Source of the DNA: Whitmania pigra
Taxonomy: Eukaryota > Annelida > Clitellata > Hirudinida > Haemopidae
Reading direction: 5' to 3'
Length of the DNA stretch: 64,000 nt
Assembly (NCBI GenBank): GCA_021613335.1
Contig: JAJTWR010000365.1
Span: 800,001 to 864,000 of the forward strand
The number at the start of each line of letters is the position of its first letter. Position 1 is the first letter of the stretch. The translations under genes were made by a program, and so were the position numbers. Positions 1 to 12,400 of the stretch are shown here, piece after piece. Under the pieces are notes generated by a model that ran no database searches, had not been told where the DNA came from, and was given only the letters and a program-made list of their open reading frames with translations.

Positions 1-1349
1 CTCTTGCTGAAATTATCACTGAAATTATGAAAATATATCTTTTTATTAATTATTATAACAATTATAAGATATTAGCTAACAATTATTAGCTATTATTTTG
101 TTATTAGCTAACAATTAGCAGCAACAAGTATTATCTAATTTGCCATTCAAACATAAGCAGTAAAAAGGCTTCCTATTTTACCTGTTCTATTGGGAATCGA
201 TCTACCCGTATTACCGGAATAAATGTTCTTCATTGTTGACCCTGTTACAACAACATAGGTGCATCACACAATTAATCTATAATTTTATTAATGAGATGCT
301 TTTATTAAATAATTTTATCGATGAATTAACATTGTTTTTAATTTAATTTTTTTTATTAATAATAAAAATATAATGCCGCTATAAATTGTTATTAATTATT
401 ACTTCTTAGAAAATATCTTTTAATAGCAATAAGTGCTAAATAATTAATAAATTGATTTTCCGAATGTAAAATTTAAAAATATTAAAATATAAAGTTTATA
501 AAATGAATATTATAACAGGAATATTAAAATATGATTATTATCAGATTAAAATATAAATATTACAATATGACCATCGATATTCATCGTGATTGCGCTTGAT
601 TTTGTTTATTTGACTTGCAAATGAAGGAACATTTCCTGATTGATTCTCTGAGTGCAATTCAAAAAATGATGAGAAAGTATCGGACACTGGCATGACTTAA
701 TGAAGACAGAAATATTAAAAAAATATGTGAGTTCAAATAAGTAAATGAAATATAAAAATGATAAAAACATTAATAATTTATAATAATTAATAAAAATAAC
801 CATAATAATTATAATACTAACAATAAAATGAAATGTAGTGATTTAATCAATAATTGATCGAACGGATATTTCGAAAGATTGCTTAACTTTTTAACAACAA
901 TAGCAACAACAACAACAACAACAACATCAAACAAGACATAGCGATCTTAATATTTGTTCAACTATTCGATTCTTCAGTTCAGTTGTTACTTATCAAAGTC
1001 AAGATGATGACGATGACGAAGATGATAAGAAGAATGTCACATAATCATTATTTATTATTATTACATGTAACATTGACGACTGTAATTATAAACAATTTAA
1101 AAAAAATAACATTCACAAGCAGCATCTTAACGAAGCAATAATTCATCTTAATCTTAAAAATAAAACATAAATATGTCCTAAGAAAAATGAAACATATGAA
1201 TTTTAATCCTCAGAGGCAGAAAAAAAATGCGGTTTCTTTCTTCCGATACAGATGGCAGGCCCGTGCATCCCTCGGCACTTGGCCAGTTGAATTTACAACC
1301 TGGGAATCCCTGATTTAAAAGTTTAAGGCTTTTTTTTTTCTTTCCCCAG
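1..1349. other. AT-rich sequence upstream of the lectin receptor; no gene recognised
   Basis: I find no convincing exon on either strand. A short (CAA)n tract lies near 903-925. The receptor gene that follows enters its first visible exon in phase 1, so at least one upstream exon with the signal peptide must exist. It is either hidden here or lies left of the window. Confidence 0.5.
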
Positions 1350-1598
1350 AATCTAAGGAGGTTTGTCACAACGAATTTTTCAGCGCCAAATGCCCCGAAG
1401 GTCACGTGGTTCTAATGACGTCATCGCTCTACGGGCGCATGCGCAGCGGCAGGTGCGTGAGGACCTCCTTTGGTTACACCGGTTGCTATGCCGACGTTCT
1501 GGAACATACGCATGAGAGGTCGCGTGGATTTCAATCGTTGTTCTTTTTATAAAGTATCTGTTTGTGCAAAGTACATAATAATATGATAATACCAATTG

Positions 1599-1655
<57 letters not shown>

Positions 1656-3186
1656 CATCAAAGCAAACATTACAGGTGCTCGGGTCGTCAGTATTGCCAA
1701 ATAAAAGTTCCTGACGCCTCCATGGACGCGGCAAATCCTTGCAACGATGATCTCATCAGCTACCTGGATGCCAATTTCACCTGTATTAAAGGTGTTATTA
1801 TGAGCATTTATTGGAGGAATAAATAATCGATTGCTTGCTAATTTTCCTAGAATATTTTGAAAAAAAATTTTTTTAATGACTAAAATGGAATTTCGTCAAA
1901 GCATTGTTAATTGTACTATTTTATTGTAAGAATACTACGTTTACATTAATTATATAATGATGGAAATAATAATTGTGCAACAGTAGTAATGTAAAAATTA
2001 GAATAATATTTACATGATTTCAATATCATAAATATGTCAATATTTTGATAATTCTTCTTCAAATATTACAATAAGCACTAATTCGATAAAGGGATGCTTG
2101 TAATTCCAAACATGAACAGCAAACAGAGACATTTTGTTTCAAATTAAATTATTTTCTATTTAATAATTTATTCTAACTTAAATTATTTTCTATTTCATGT
2201 ATCATATTAATTTGAATTATTTTATAATTAAAATATAGATTGAATTTTATTCTATTTAATATTATAATATTTTTTTTTATTTTCTATTTTATTTAAAAAG
2301 TGCTAAATTACATTCTAGGCAAAATTGAAATTGTAAGACAAAGTGTTTTACATCCTAGGCCCTTGTTAGCACATCAAATATTAATCTTAAGCAAATATTA
2401 CAATTTTACTACAATTTTTATTGCAATTTTTTACTGTATTTTACAATTTTTCGTAATTAAGCAGACATTTCAGCATTTTCCAAGGTGTGGAGGTGCAAAC
2501 CCTCGCACAACTTGAGGAGATATTTAATATGATTTAATATGACGACCTTTTTTTTAAAGTATAGCCTTCCCCCCCTTCCTCAAATTACGTCCCTGATTAA
2601 GCAGGTTGTGTATTTTAAATTTAGGTTGTAAAAACATTAATAACCCAAATTCTTCTTTTTTTAGACACGAAAACAAACGACTCGAGTTGTCAAGTCTTGT
2701 TGCACGACGACGACATCGGTTACATCGTCATCAACGACGACAAAACAATCTCAAACGCCGATGGCCAACAATCGATTCAGAAGTGTGGCTTTGATCACAA
2801 ACCTTGGATCTTGCAGGCGGGTAAAGGTCAACAGATCAACCTGACCTTGTACGACTTCACCCCATACCTCACCCTGGCTACGGGAAGCAGTGGGGTTCTG
2901 AGCAGAAATGACATCGTGACGGGGGGTTTTTACAGTCTTCAGAGCATCTGCAGTAGGACAATTGTCTTCAGAGAAACCAACAAAACCAGTCAAATCTCTC
3001 CGTGTCGGTTCAGTAGGTTCACCACGCCCTCCATGGCACGCATGCGTCAGTCCCATCTTCACCTGTCGACCGGCAATGAGGTTCAGTTGTATTCTCTTTT
3101 GGCTGATTCCGTTCCTTCAAAATACGAGGCGGATTATTCCAGGAGCCCTGATCTTTACATGAATCTCGTCATAAGATATGAAGGTA

Positions 3187-3250
<64 letters not shown>

Positions 3251-6200
3251 TATTATTATTATTATTATTATTATTATGTATTTATTAATTAATATGAGGG
3301 TTACTAATTATTACTTTAATAATTACAACAATAATGGATATTTTGAATTTCTAAAAATTCTTTAGTGAGAGCGAGTCTCGTCTGTCGTTCGATAATTGGG
3401 ATGTTGTTGGACTCACGAGAACTTGTACTAAGGATGATATTGATGATGATGATGTCGTTAATTTTTATTCATACCCGTATGAATATATTTCATCACATAT
3501 TATTAATATGTATTAAGCATTATAACAATATGTAATAATAATAGTAATTGTAATAATAATAATAATAATAATAAAAAAAATAATAATAACAATAATATCG
3601 TAATAAAGCAAATTTGAACAATTCAAACAACATACGACATGGCATGAGAACACATGACAGACGATAAACTTTCCATCGATGAAACTCGACTCCTCACTAA
3701 AGCACTGTGACATTGGATATTGACAAGTTGTGATTGGCACAATGGAGATTTAGGAAATAAAACTGATACAAAATAATAATAATAATAACAACAATAATAA
3801 TAATAACAATAATAATAATAACAACAATAATAATAATAATAACAATAATAATAATAACAATTACAATAATAATAATGATAATGATAACAATTATAATAAT
3901 AACAATTATAATAATAATAATGATAATGATAATAATAGTAACTTCAAATCTTCTTCCACCCAGTAACAGGATGCTCTGATTTATTGGACGACGATCCAAG
4001 CAAATGGAGGAAGCGTGAAGGAGACAAAACTTTCATCGGATGCAAAGGTTCTGAGGAAAAATGGGAAACTATTTGCGATGGAAAGTCATGGAGAGGAATT
4101 GAGGAGTTCAATTGCTCAGCTCCTGGTGATTCATTGACTTTGATAATTAATAATAATTATCATTTTTGCTGAGGCTGGTCGTATTAGTGGCTATTTAGCC
4201 CTTCGACCGGTTAAATAAATAAAAAAATAAATAAATAAAATGATTGACGATGATAATTAATAATGATTATTATGATTACATTGATATATATATATATATA
4301 TATATATGTATATGCATATAGTAAGCATGTATTGATATGTCATATATATGTCTAGCAATAATTGTAATCGGTTAAAAAATATATTTAAAATTGAATATTA
4401 AACATTTATGTTTAATGATGCTTATTAATGAGTGTCTTTTTAAATTCGACTTTATAAATTATGAATCAGATTTGTGAGCATCGCATTTTATTATTATTGT
4501 AATTACCGAAAATATTTAATAAAAAGCGATTAATACTAATGAACAATTAATAACAACATATGTTACTGGAATGCAATTATTATTTTATCAATATTATTGT
4601 TACATTCTCTGTTAAATTTACTAAAAATGCTTTCATTATTAAGAAGACATGAATATTCGTGCATTAAAGTTGTTTAAAACGAGGAAAAATTCGGCTATGG
4701 CTTTTAGATCATCACAGTTTCAATTATAAAGCACAAAATTTTTATTATATTATATTATATTATATTATATTATATTATATTATATTATTATATTATATTA
4801 TATTATATTATATTATATTATTATATTATATTATATTATTATATTATATTATATATTATATTATATATATATATATGTATATGCATATAGTAAGCATGTA
4901 TTGATATGTCATATATATGTCTAGCAATAATTGTAATCGGTTAAAAAATATATTTAAAATTGAATATTAAACATTTATGTTTAATGATGCTTATTAATGA
5001 GTGTCTTTTTAAATTCGACTTTATAAATTATGAATCAGATTTGTGAGCATCGCATTTTATTATTATTGTAATTACCGAAAATATTTAATAAAAAGCGATT
5101 AATACTAATGAACAATTAATAACAACATATGTTACTGGAATGCAATTATTATTTTATCAATATTATTGTTACATTCTCTGTTAAATTTACTAAAAATGCT
5201 TTCATTATTAAGAAGACATGAATATTCGTGCATTAAAGTTGTTTAAAACGAGGAAAAATTCGGCTATGGCTTTTAGATCATCACAGTTTCAATTATAAAG
5301 CACAAAATTTTTATTATATTATATTATATTATATTATATTATATTATATTATATTATATTATATTATATTATATTATATTATATTATATTATATTATATT
5401 ATATTATATTATTTTTCCAATGACTCTTTCTTCGTCTGAAATCCATTTCCTTTTGAAAGCAATTCGTTTCGTTGCTTTTCGCGTTATCACCTGTCTCACC
5501 TCTTTTTTTTTGTTTTTACAATTTACACCTGTATTTCTCTTAAGAAACCTTACAAAATTTTTCATGAATGATTCTTTTGTTATTGTTTATTGATAAAATC
5601 ATATCGTTGTTTATAAATTATAGTTTTGCATTATTGTTTTTTATATCATCGATGTTATTGTTTATTAATTATATTTACTCTGACTTCAAAAATTTACGAT
5701 AGGTTTAATGAAAGAATATAAATGATTAATTTATTTGAGAAAAATATTTTTCCTTGAGATAATATTCTGTAAAAGCCCCATAATAACCCTATAATATAAC
5801 ATAATTTATCGATTTGTATAGCGCCGTAAGCTTAAGTGTTAGGGGCGCTCAACCATTTGTGTAGCGCCGCATCAAAGGGACGTTGCAATCTGAGTCGCGA
5901 ACTCGACACGTAGCTACCCTCTGAGCCAACTTGGACACCAAATATATAATAACCCTATGTTAACCCTCTAATAACTATTTGTCGATATAACGTTGAAGTA
6001 TTTTAATATGCTTAAATTAAAGATGAGTCGGTTTTAAAAATGAATTTGATATTTTAAAATAAGCAAGCATATTTAATCTACAATATCCAAACCTTGCAAA
6101 AATCTTGTTATTTCATTTAATTTGGTTTTATTTAATAAAGAAAAAAAGGCAAAAATAACATAAAAAAATGCTTTAATCGGTTCTAATGGCGGTGTAGTTT

Positions 6201-6482
6201 TTCCTTAGTTTTTTGAATTCAACTCTTTGTTCTAATATCCAGCTTGTCATAGCAATGCATTTTCCATTTATAAGATGCAGATTTATACCCGAAGACATTT
6301 TCCATCCATATTTTTTTTATCATTTTTTTAAAATAAAAGAAATGTTCTGCTCTACTGATGTTTTATCTTTTGAATTTCTGTTTTTAAGGACATATTATGC
6401 GCAGTAGCATCTAATTTTTATTACAATTTGTAAAATGTTATTACACTCACTATTATATTATAAAAAGTTTTATGTATTCATA

Positions 6483-6522
<40 letters not shown>

Positions 6523-6578
6523 GTAACCATAATAATATACTATATTATTATTATTATTAAGTAACCATAATAATATAC

Positions 6579-6644
<66 letters not shown>

Positions 6645-8586
6645 TAATAATAATAATAATAATATTAAGTAACCATAATAATATACTATAATAATAATAA
6701 TGGGCAAAAGAAGTCAATGCCTTAATAAATCCTTTCATTCATCTCGTACAATCAAGAAATCGTCAATGAAGCTCATCAATCGAGAAATAAATTCGTTTAT
6801 CTTGGACTTGTTTTCGCCAAACTGAGTTACGGTCCAAAATCCTGCTTCGGAAAATAAAAATTCTTGGCTGAGTGGATGGTGTCCATAAGATTGATAAGGC
6901 AGTTTTTGCTCCTATTCTTTGCGCAATTTATTTTCTCCCGATAAAATATCGGCCATTGTTGCTGTTTTAAGAGCAAATTCGTGTTTTATGTTTCTTGTAC
7001 CTGATAATCTGTGTTTCAAGCTATTTTTCTACACAGGATTGAGATTATTAATGTTTTACGGCAAGTTTCAGAGTAGCATAATTATTTTTAGTTTCGTAAT
7101 TTAAAATTTTTGTTTGCAGTCATAAAACCAGTCAAGACAAGATCAGCAAGCGTTTTTCTGCCATTAGGTTGGACAATATAATTCCAAGTTGAAATGATTC
7201 TGATGACAAATTTTATTTTATATTTTAAATTTAAATATTTTGTAAACTTATTTATTAATTTTCTGCAATAATAAAAGTAATTTAATTGCAAAATATATTA
7301 TAAATTACTCGCAGTGTTGTAAATAAGTCAATTAATGTGGCAAATATTTATTCTCAGGAGCTTCCATATTTGTGGTCATCATCATGTCGGTTACAGTGGG
7401 ACTCATGGTGCTTGTGATGGGTGTATGCTTCATGAGGAGGTATTCTGAATTTATGCTTTATTATTATTATTTTACAATATTTGAAATTATTTTACGAAAA
7501 ATAAGAACAAAACTAAAAATTCAAAATAGGAGAAAACATTAATTGATCTATCGATTAATTGAATGTTATAATATATATCCATTACAATTCAATGTAATTT
7601 CCTAAGTAAAACTTTCGAATCAAAATCTCACTGACTGACAGTTTCCAATTCCAACCAGGCGAAAGTTCTGCAGCGTTGTGGACCAAGCTAAAGACGAGAA
7701 GATGATGAGGGAGATGAGGCTCATATCGACGAGTGATCTCTTCAAAAGACCAGTCAGCTACAGTTCAACACCGGATAATGACCTTTGTGATAACTCGTAT
7801 TGCCACGACAACGCCACGAACTCCACTATCGATTCTTCCGTCAACAAGAGCAACCTCTGCGTCGATCAACGCACAAGAAGTCACCAGCCGTCCTGCACCA
7901 ATCTTCTCCCAGTAAAAACGCAGCCCTGCAAAATGCCAAAGTCCCTCAAGGCGACTGTGGCTGACTGTTGCAATGACAATGTCAGAAATCGTGAGGCCCT
8001 CATGCACTACGAGTACGTATGGCAAGCCAACACACCAGAACAACAACAACAACAGCAACAAGCAACATCTTCACTGAATGCTACTAAAATCGTCAACAGT
8101 TGGATGGTAGGAGAACAAGAAGGCTGCTGTTCCATCGCTTCTGGCAGTTGCCAGGGACGCGTTCCACACGAGTTGAATCGACGTCTTCACCACCTCAGTA
8201 GCCAGCAGCACAGATACCATCACCAGATGCAAGTACCGACTGTCGTCTTCTTGCAGGCGAGTTCGGACAGCAGACCCGATCTTCTGAGACTCACGTCGAC
8301 GGCAAGAACCAACACCTTCTACAATGCCAGAGATACTGCCAATTACAGGACTTTCGTGCCGGGGACGCTTCAAGTAAATCTGACGACGAGCTTTGAAGAG
8401 ACGATGGGTCACTGTAAGTCCTTATTGGCTTCCCGCCAAGACGAACCAAACGCAAAGCCATCCACCTCTACTCAAAAAGTCGAGTCTACGAGCGCTCAAG
8501 AGACACAGTCTGGAATTGAGAATTCTGGCGATAGCGAGCCAGGTGATCAGTGTCAAGGAAAGTCGGGAGAAGAACATTGCTCATGA
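1350..8586 (+). CDS. Type I membrane protein: SUEL lectin + CUB-like region + Cys-rich module + TM + long cytoplasmic tail (5' partial)
   Basis: Seven exons can be joined: 1350-1518, 1676-1791, 2665-3183, 3964-4125, 7120-7167, 7358-7439 and 7659-8586 (TGA). All junctions are GT-AG and the frame stays open for about 673 residues. Exons 1-2 form a galactose/rhamnose-binding SUEL domain (KCPEGHVV, LYGR, GCYADVL, CSGRQYC, ending NFTC). Exon 3 is a CUB-like region with the pattern CGFDHKPWILQAGKGQQINL followed by LYDF. Exon 4 is a small Cys module (GCSDLL, TFIGC, WETICDGKSW, NCSAPG) resembling sushi modules. The 48-nt exon is the least certain. Exon 6 encodes a transmembrane helix (VVIIMSVTVGLMVLVMGVCF) followed by basic residues. 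Exon 7 is a 309-residue cytoplasmic tail with a Gln run and no domain I recognise. A surface receptor or adhesion role is inferred. The signal peptide is not in the visible part. Confidence 0.8.
1602..1651 (+). repeat. (AAT)n microsatellite
   Basis: Perfect triplet array inside the short phase-2 intron that splits the SUEL domain of the lectin receptor. Confidence 0.95.
3184..3278 (+). repeat. (ATT)n microsatellite beside a splice donor
   Basis: Triplet array that begins within the donor site region of the intron after the CUB-like exon. Read-through of this intron would add a run of tyrosines and then isoleucines before a stop. Confidence 0.95.
3536..3935 (+). repeat. Imperfect (AAT/AAC)n arrays
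   Basis: Two clusters, about 3536-3600 and 3772-3935, of AAT, AAC and GAT triplets in the intron before the Cys-rich exon of the receptor. Confidence 0.9.
4165..4240 (+). mobile_element. Probable retroposon 3' tail
   Basis: A short hairpin-forming stretch (GGCTATTTAGCC) followed by CGACCGGTTAAATAAATAAA and more AAATA units looks like the 3' end of a LINE or SINE insertion. It lies just downstream of the Cys-rich exon. No coding part remains. Confidence 0.4.
4291..5314 (+). repeat. 569-bp tandem duplication ending in (ATATT)n arrays
   Basis: About 450 bases of non-simple sequence starting near 4291 recur near 4860 with an offset of 569 bases. An example landmark is GTATATGCATATAGTAAGC at 4308 and again at 4877. 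No differences were seen in the stretches I compared. Each copy runs into a pentanucleotide (ATATT)n array (about 4738-4866 and 5309-5412). It lies in the large intron of the lectin receptor. Confidence 0.93.
5815..5945 (-). mobile_element. tRNA-derived SINE
   Basis: On the - strand a Pol III A-box-like TTGGCTCAGAGGGTAGC is followed by a B-box-like GAGTTCGCGACTC, then a tail containing GGCGCTACACAAATGG. This is the layout of a tRNA-headed SINE. It sits in the large intron of the lectin receptor. Confidence 0.65.
6481..6703. repeat. Inverted triplet arrays with a thrice-repeated 20-mer
   Basis: A run of ATT units (6487-6520) is followed by two short ATT blocks and then by AAT arrays, so the two halves are complementary and could fold back. 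The 20-mer AAGTAACCATAATAATATAC occurs at 6521, 6559 and 6667. Confidence 0.9.
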
Positions 8587-8668
8587 CTGGTTGTTTGCAT
8601 TGCATCTTCACTTAGGGGGCAGATATGACTGGCTGTTTGTATTGCATCTTCACTTAGGGAGCAGTTAC
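8583..8668 (+). repeat. Two 42-bp direct repeats at the receptor stop codon
   Basis: The unit starting ATGACTGG at 8583 recurs at 8625 with four or so differences and includes GCATCTTCACTTAGGG. The first copy contains the TGA stop of the lectin receptor, so the repeat forms the start of its 3' UTR. Confidence 0.85.
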
Positions 8669-9443
8669 GTCTCGCGTTATTTCAACGCGTCTGCAAGCAT
8701 GAAGTTTGATTGCTTTTTTAAAAACATTCTCAATATTATCGTTTTGTCGTTGCATTCCTTACTTCTGAGACATTTGCCTTTTGCTGGAAATCATTGCAAA
8801 ACTTGACTCTGCGAAGTCTTCACGATTTCGTTTTAAATGAAAACCCTGAGAAATAAGACACAATTTTTGGTAAATGTTTTTTATGTATATCATGAAATTA
8901 TTTGTATTTCGTTGACGTAAATTGTCGTCTGTGATCACAGAATCTGTGAGTCGGCTATTGACTCGTTGACATAAATCGACAAAGAACTTGTGAGTGGGTA
9001 ATGTGTGTGTGTGTGTGTGTGTATACATGTATGTCTAGATATTTCTTTCAACCAACTTTTGGGTATCAAAGTGCTTTCGTTTGCGACTGGATTTTAGTTT
9101 GCTGTCCAGTAGTGATTTTTTGTAAATAATTGTTCGGAAATCTTGCCAAGCCTCTACAGCGACTCCTCTATTAAAACAAAAACAGCTAATTCAAACAAAC
9201 ATGAGTACTTCAACGTCTGTGCAAGGAAGCAAAAGCCCTCTTCAATTGGTCTCATAATAACTCAGGCCTGACAATAGGAAGCTTCCTGATCTAAACAGTC
9301 ATTGGGATGGTTATCGATACTATTTCAAGCTTCGAATGATAACGAGGGCGATTTAAATTGATAAATATTAAAATAAATTACTCTATCAATCAGTTAATCG
9401 ATATTAGGCTAAATCGGTAAATTCATTAATTTACTAATTGACA
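8587..9443 (+). other. 3' UTR of the receptor and 5' region of the adaptor gene
   Basis: This spacer holds the 42-bp repeats, a (TG)n tract near 9003-9022, and a possible ATTAAA polyadenylation signal at 9170-9175. A short upstream ORF beginning ATGAGTACTTCAACG at about 9200 may lie in the adaptor's 5' UTR. No other gene is seen. Confidence 0.5.
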
Positions 9444-12400
9444 ATGAGTGCCCACGTCGGCATCTTGTTTTCCGAAGAAATGTTCGACTGGAGAGATTGC
9501 GTCATGAAAGGCATCAGAGAGAACCTGGAGGAAAGAATTACATTTTCCACGTGCACGGATGACGAATATGTGGACAGGAAGAAACGAGATGTCATGACAA
9601 ACGAATGGTCGAGTGCCGCCGTCCTCATAATCATGGTGTCGCCGAGCTTTTTACAACATCTTCTGAAATCGAACGCAATTTCTTTTTCTAAATTTCCACT
9701 GAAAACTAAAGTATATTTTCTCTTCTGCGGAGTCGAGATCGACTGTTTGGAGAGAAACGAACTGAAGAGTCGATTCTACAACTACAACTGCATACAAAAA
9801 CACGACCACACGAAAGTAGGGGATCTTGTTAAATCAACGGTGCAAGTTCTTTCCCACACCGACTTGAACCATCCTGATTTTTCCAAAGATCCTTCGACTT
9901 TGCAAAACAGTTCTAGAAAATCAGACTCGAAGAAGTTTGATTTGATTCCAAGAGTTGTTGTTTTGGAGGTGGGTTAATGGCTTCTTAATAATGGGTTAAT
10001 AATGAATTCGTGAGTAATTTGATCTTAATTGAATTAATTAATGAAATGAACTAATTACATGCAACTATTACAATTGTTACAAAAAATATAAAATATAATA
10101 TAATATTTTGATTACTGAGGTGATTATTATTATTACAAATGATAGAACTTTGGATTAATTATTTTCCTTCATCGTCATCAAACAATTAAAGATATAGGAA
10201 CTCTTTAAGTAGCACTTATTGTGATTCTTAATCTCTTGGTTTACAAGTGTTATTCAAGAGTCTACTGAGTTTGCCCCATTAATTGATTGCAATAAACTTA
10301 TTAGATAATTTTACAGAACAAAATTGATTGTTAATTTACAAAACATGTTAATTGTAATGTTTTACATTAAGAAACCAATAAAGTCCTATTTGAAGAGTTC
10401 CTACATTTTTAATTATTTGATGACCATGAAGAAAATGTTGTAGTCAAAAGTTCAGTTAATGTTTTTGAAATATCCATACAAATATATACATAAAGTATCT
10501 ATCAAGACAAACTATGCATAAATATATATAAAAACATTGGTCATACAAAAATACATAAAAAGTTACAAATCCGTGCAGCAAAAGAAACCGATGGTGATGA
10601 TGATCGTGACATTCGACGAAGATGTCAACCTCAGTGATGACGTCACATTTGAATTAGAGGGAGTTTGTGAGAAGAGATCTCTCAAGCATGAAAGATTGGC
10701 ACCAAATATCTTCAGAATCTCTTTAATTAAGGGTGGGTAGATTGATTCAATGCATCTAGCAAATTCATTAATCCATTTTTATTATTATTATCATTATTAT
10801 TTAACACATTTTATCAGTTGTAGTTTTTTATTGGCCAATGTAAAAGTAAACTTTGAATTCGTTAAGACTAACGAACAAGTATTAATTAAAATAATTTTCT
10901 CGAACAATTCATTTACGTCACTGAAACATCATTGGTCCCCAGAAATAACTCCAGGACAGGGTAAAATCAGCATCCTTGTAAACGACAAACGCATGGGTTT
11001 TCAGTCCTTCGCTGTTCATTCGATGGCAAATCAAATTCCGTTGTTCAACATTTTGGATTCCATTCTCAATTTATTTCAAAGCAAGCAGAGCATCAATTTA
11101 GGAGAATTGGACAAAATTATTTCAAGCGAACTTAGCACCGAGTCTAATCGAAAGGCTGACCTACTTGAAAAATACGGTGGGAAGTCCATTTCTTTGTTCG
11201 TTCTAATTGCTATGTAATTGTTTTGTTTTTATAACAAACTGCTTCAGATAGTATTGATTTCTTCTTAATAATAATAATAATAATAATTTTATTTAATAAT
11301 TTTATTAAAGACTCTTGTTCGCGTTATTTTTAGTTGATTTAAATTGTGCCTTTGTCATAAATGTGATAATGGATAAAATCAAGTAATACCATAAATATGC
11401 TATTATAATTATTGCATAATAAAGAGTTGGAAATAATTGCATAATAAAGTTGTTTGAAAGCACACTGCCGTGTCTAAAAATTATTTCTAATTGCTTCCGC
11501 CTTACCCCTTTTCTTGTCAGCATTTTAAACAGTAAATTATTATTATCAACATGATCATTACCTAGAACCATCATCACGATCATTGTAAATTTGTATTTTG
11601 ATGCGGTCTTAAAGCCAAATAAAAGGCTTTGTTCAGCTTCTCTTAATTTTAATTCATTTCTCAATTTATTGTGGGCTGAAGAGAGGTTCACTATTCATCG
11701 AACGGTTTCTGAACAAATCAAAAACAGCCATGAAAATTTTATAAATTGATTATAAAATTGGCAATAAACAGCCTCAAATACTCAACTTTGTTCTGTTTTC
11801 AAAAAGTTGAGACAAAAATCGTAGTCTTTATTTTTGTACATTTCATTGGATTTTGTGACCAAAAGTGAGACTCCAGAAATTTCGAGGAGCAGAATATTTC
11901 TCAAAATAAACAAAATTATGAAAAACAAATAAAATAACGTGGTTGCAACTTTTTTTGTGTTTTGAAGCTGTCAAATGACCAAAAATAAATGACATCTTTC
12001 TGTTCAGATTAGATTTTCTATTAAAATTAAACTCAAATTTACACGTTATGTTGACAAAATTTCTCTTTAAAGTGTGCATAAATAATTTGAATAATTTCAG
12101 AAAAGCAAGATCTCCAATCATTAGCACAACTGGCTATTAAGCATAATCTCAGAGAAACCTGTGGTGTGCTGTCAAAGTTGGACAGAAATAAATTTCAAAG
12201 TATTTTATCATAATTTAGATAATTTATGATATTACAAAATATTATTAAGTTGTTAAATATTATTATCCGTGACACCAGATAATCGGGTATTTGTACTTGC
12301 TTCGGCATCGTGTATATTTTGTCTCAGGAGCAGATGTTTTTCGTAGTTATTTGATTTTGAAATGGTTAAATCGTTCGCATTCAGAAAGCACTTGTAAACA

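Noticed and set aside
9438..9443. Earlier TTG start for the adaptor protein
   Set aside because: Animal translation starts at ATG; the ATG at 9444 gives a natural TIR-domain N-terminus.
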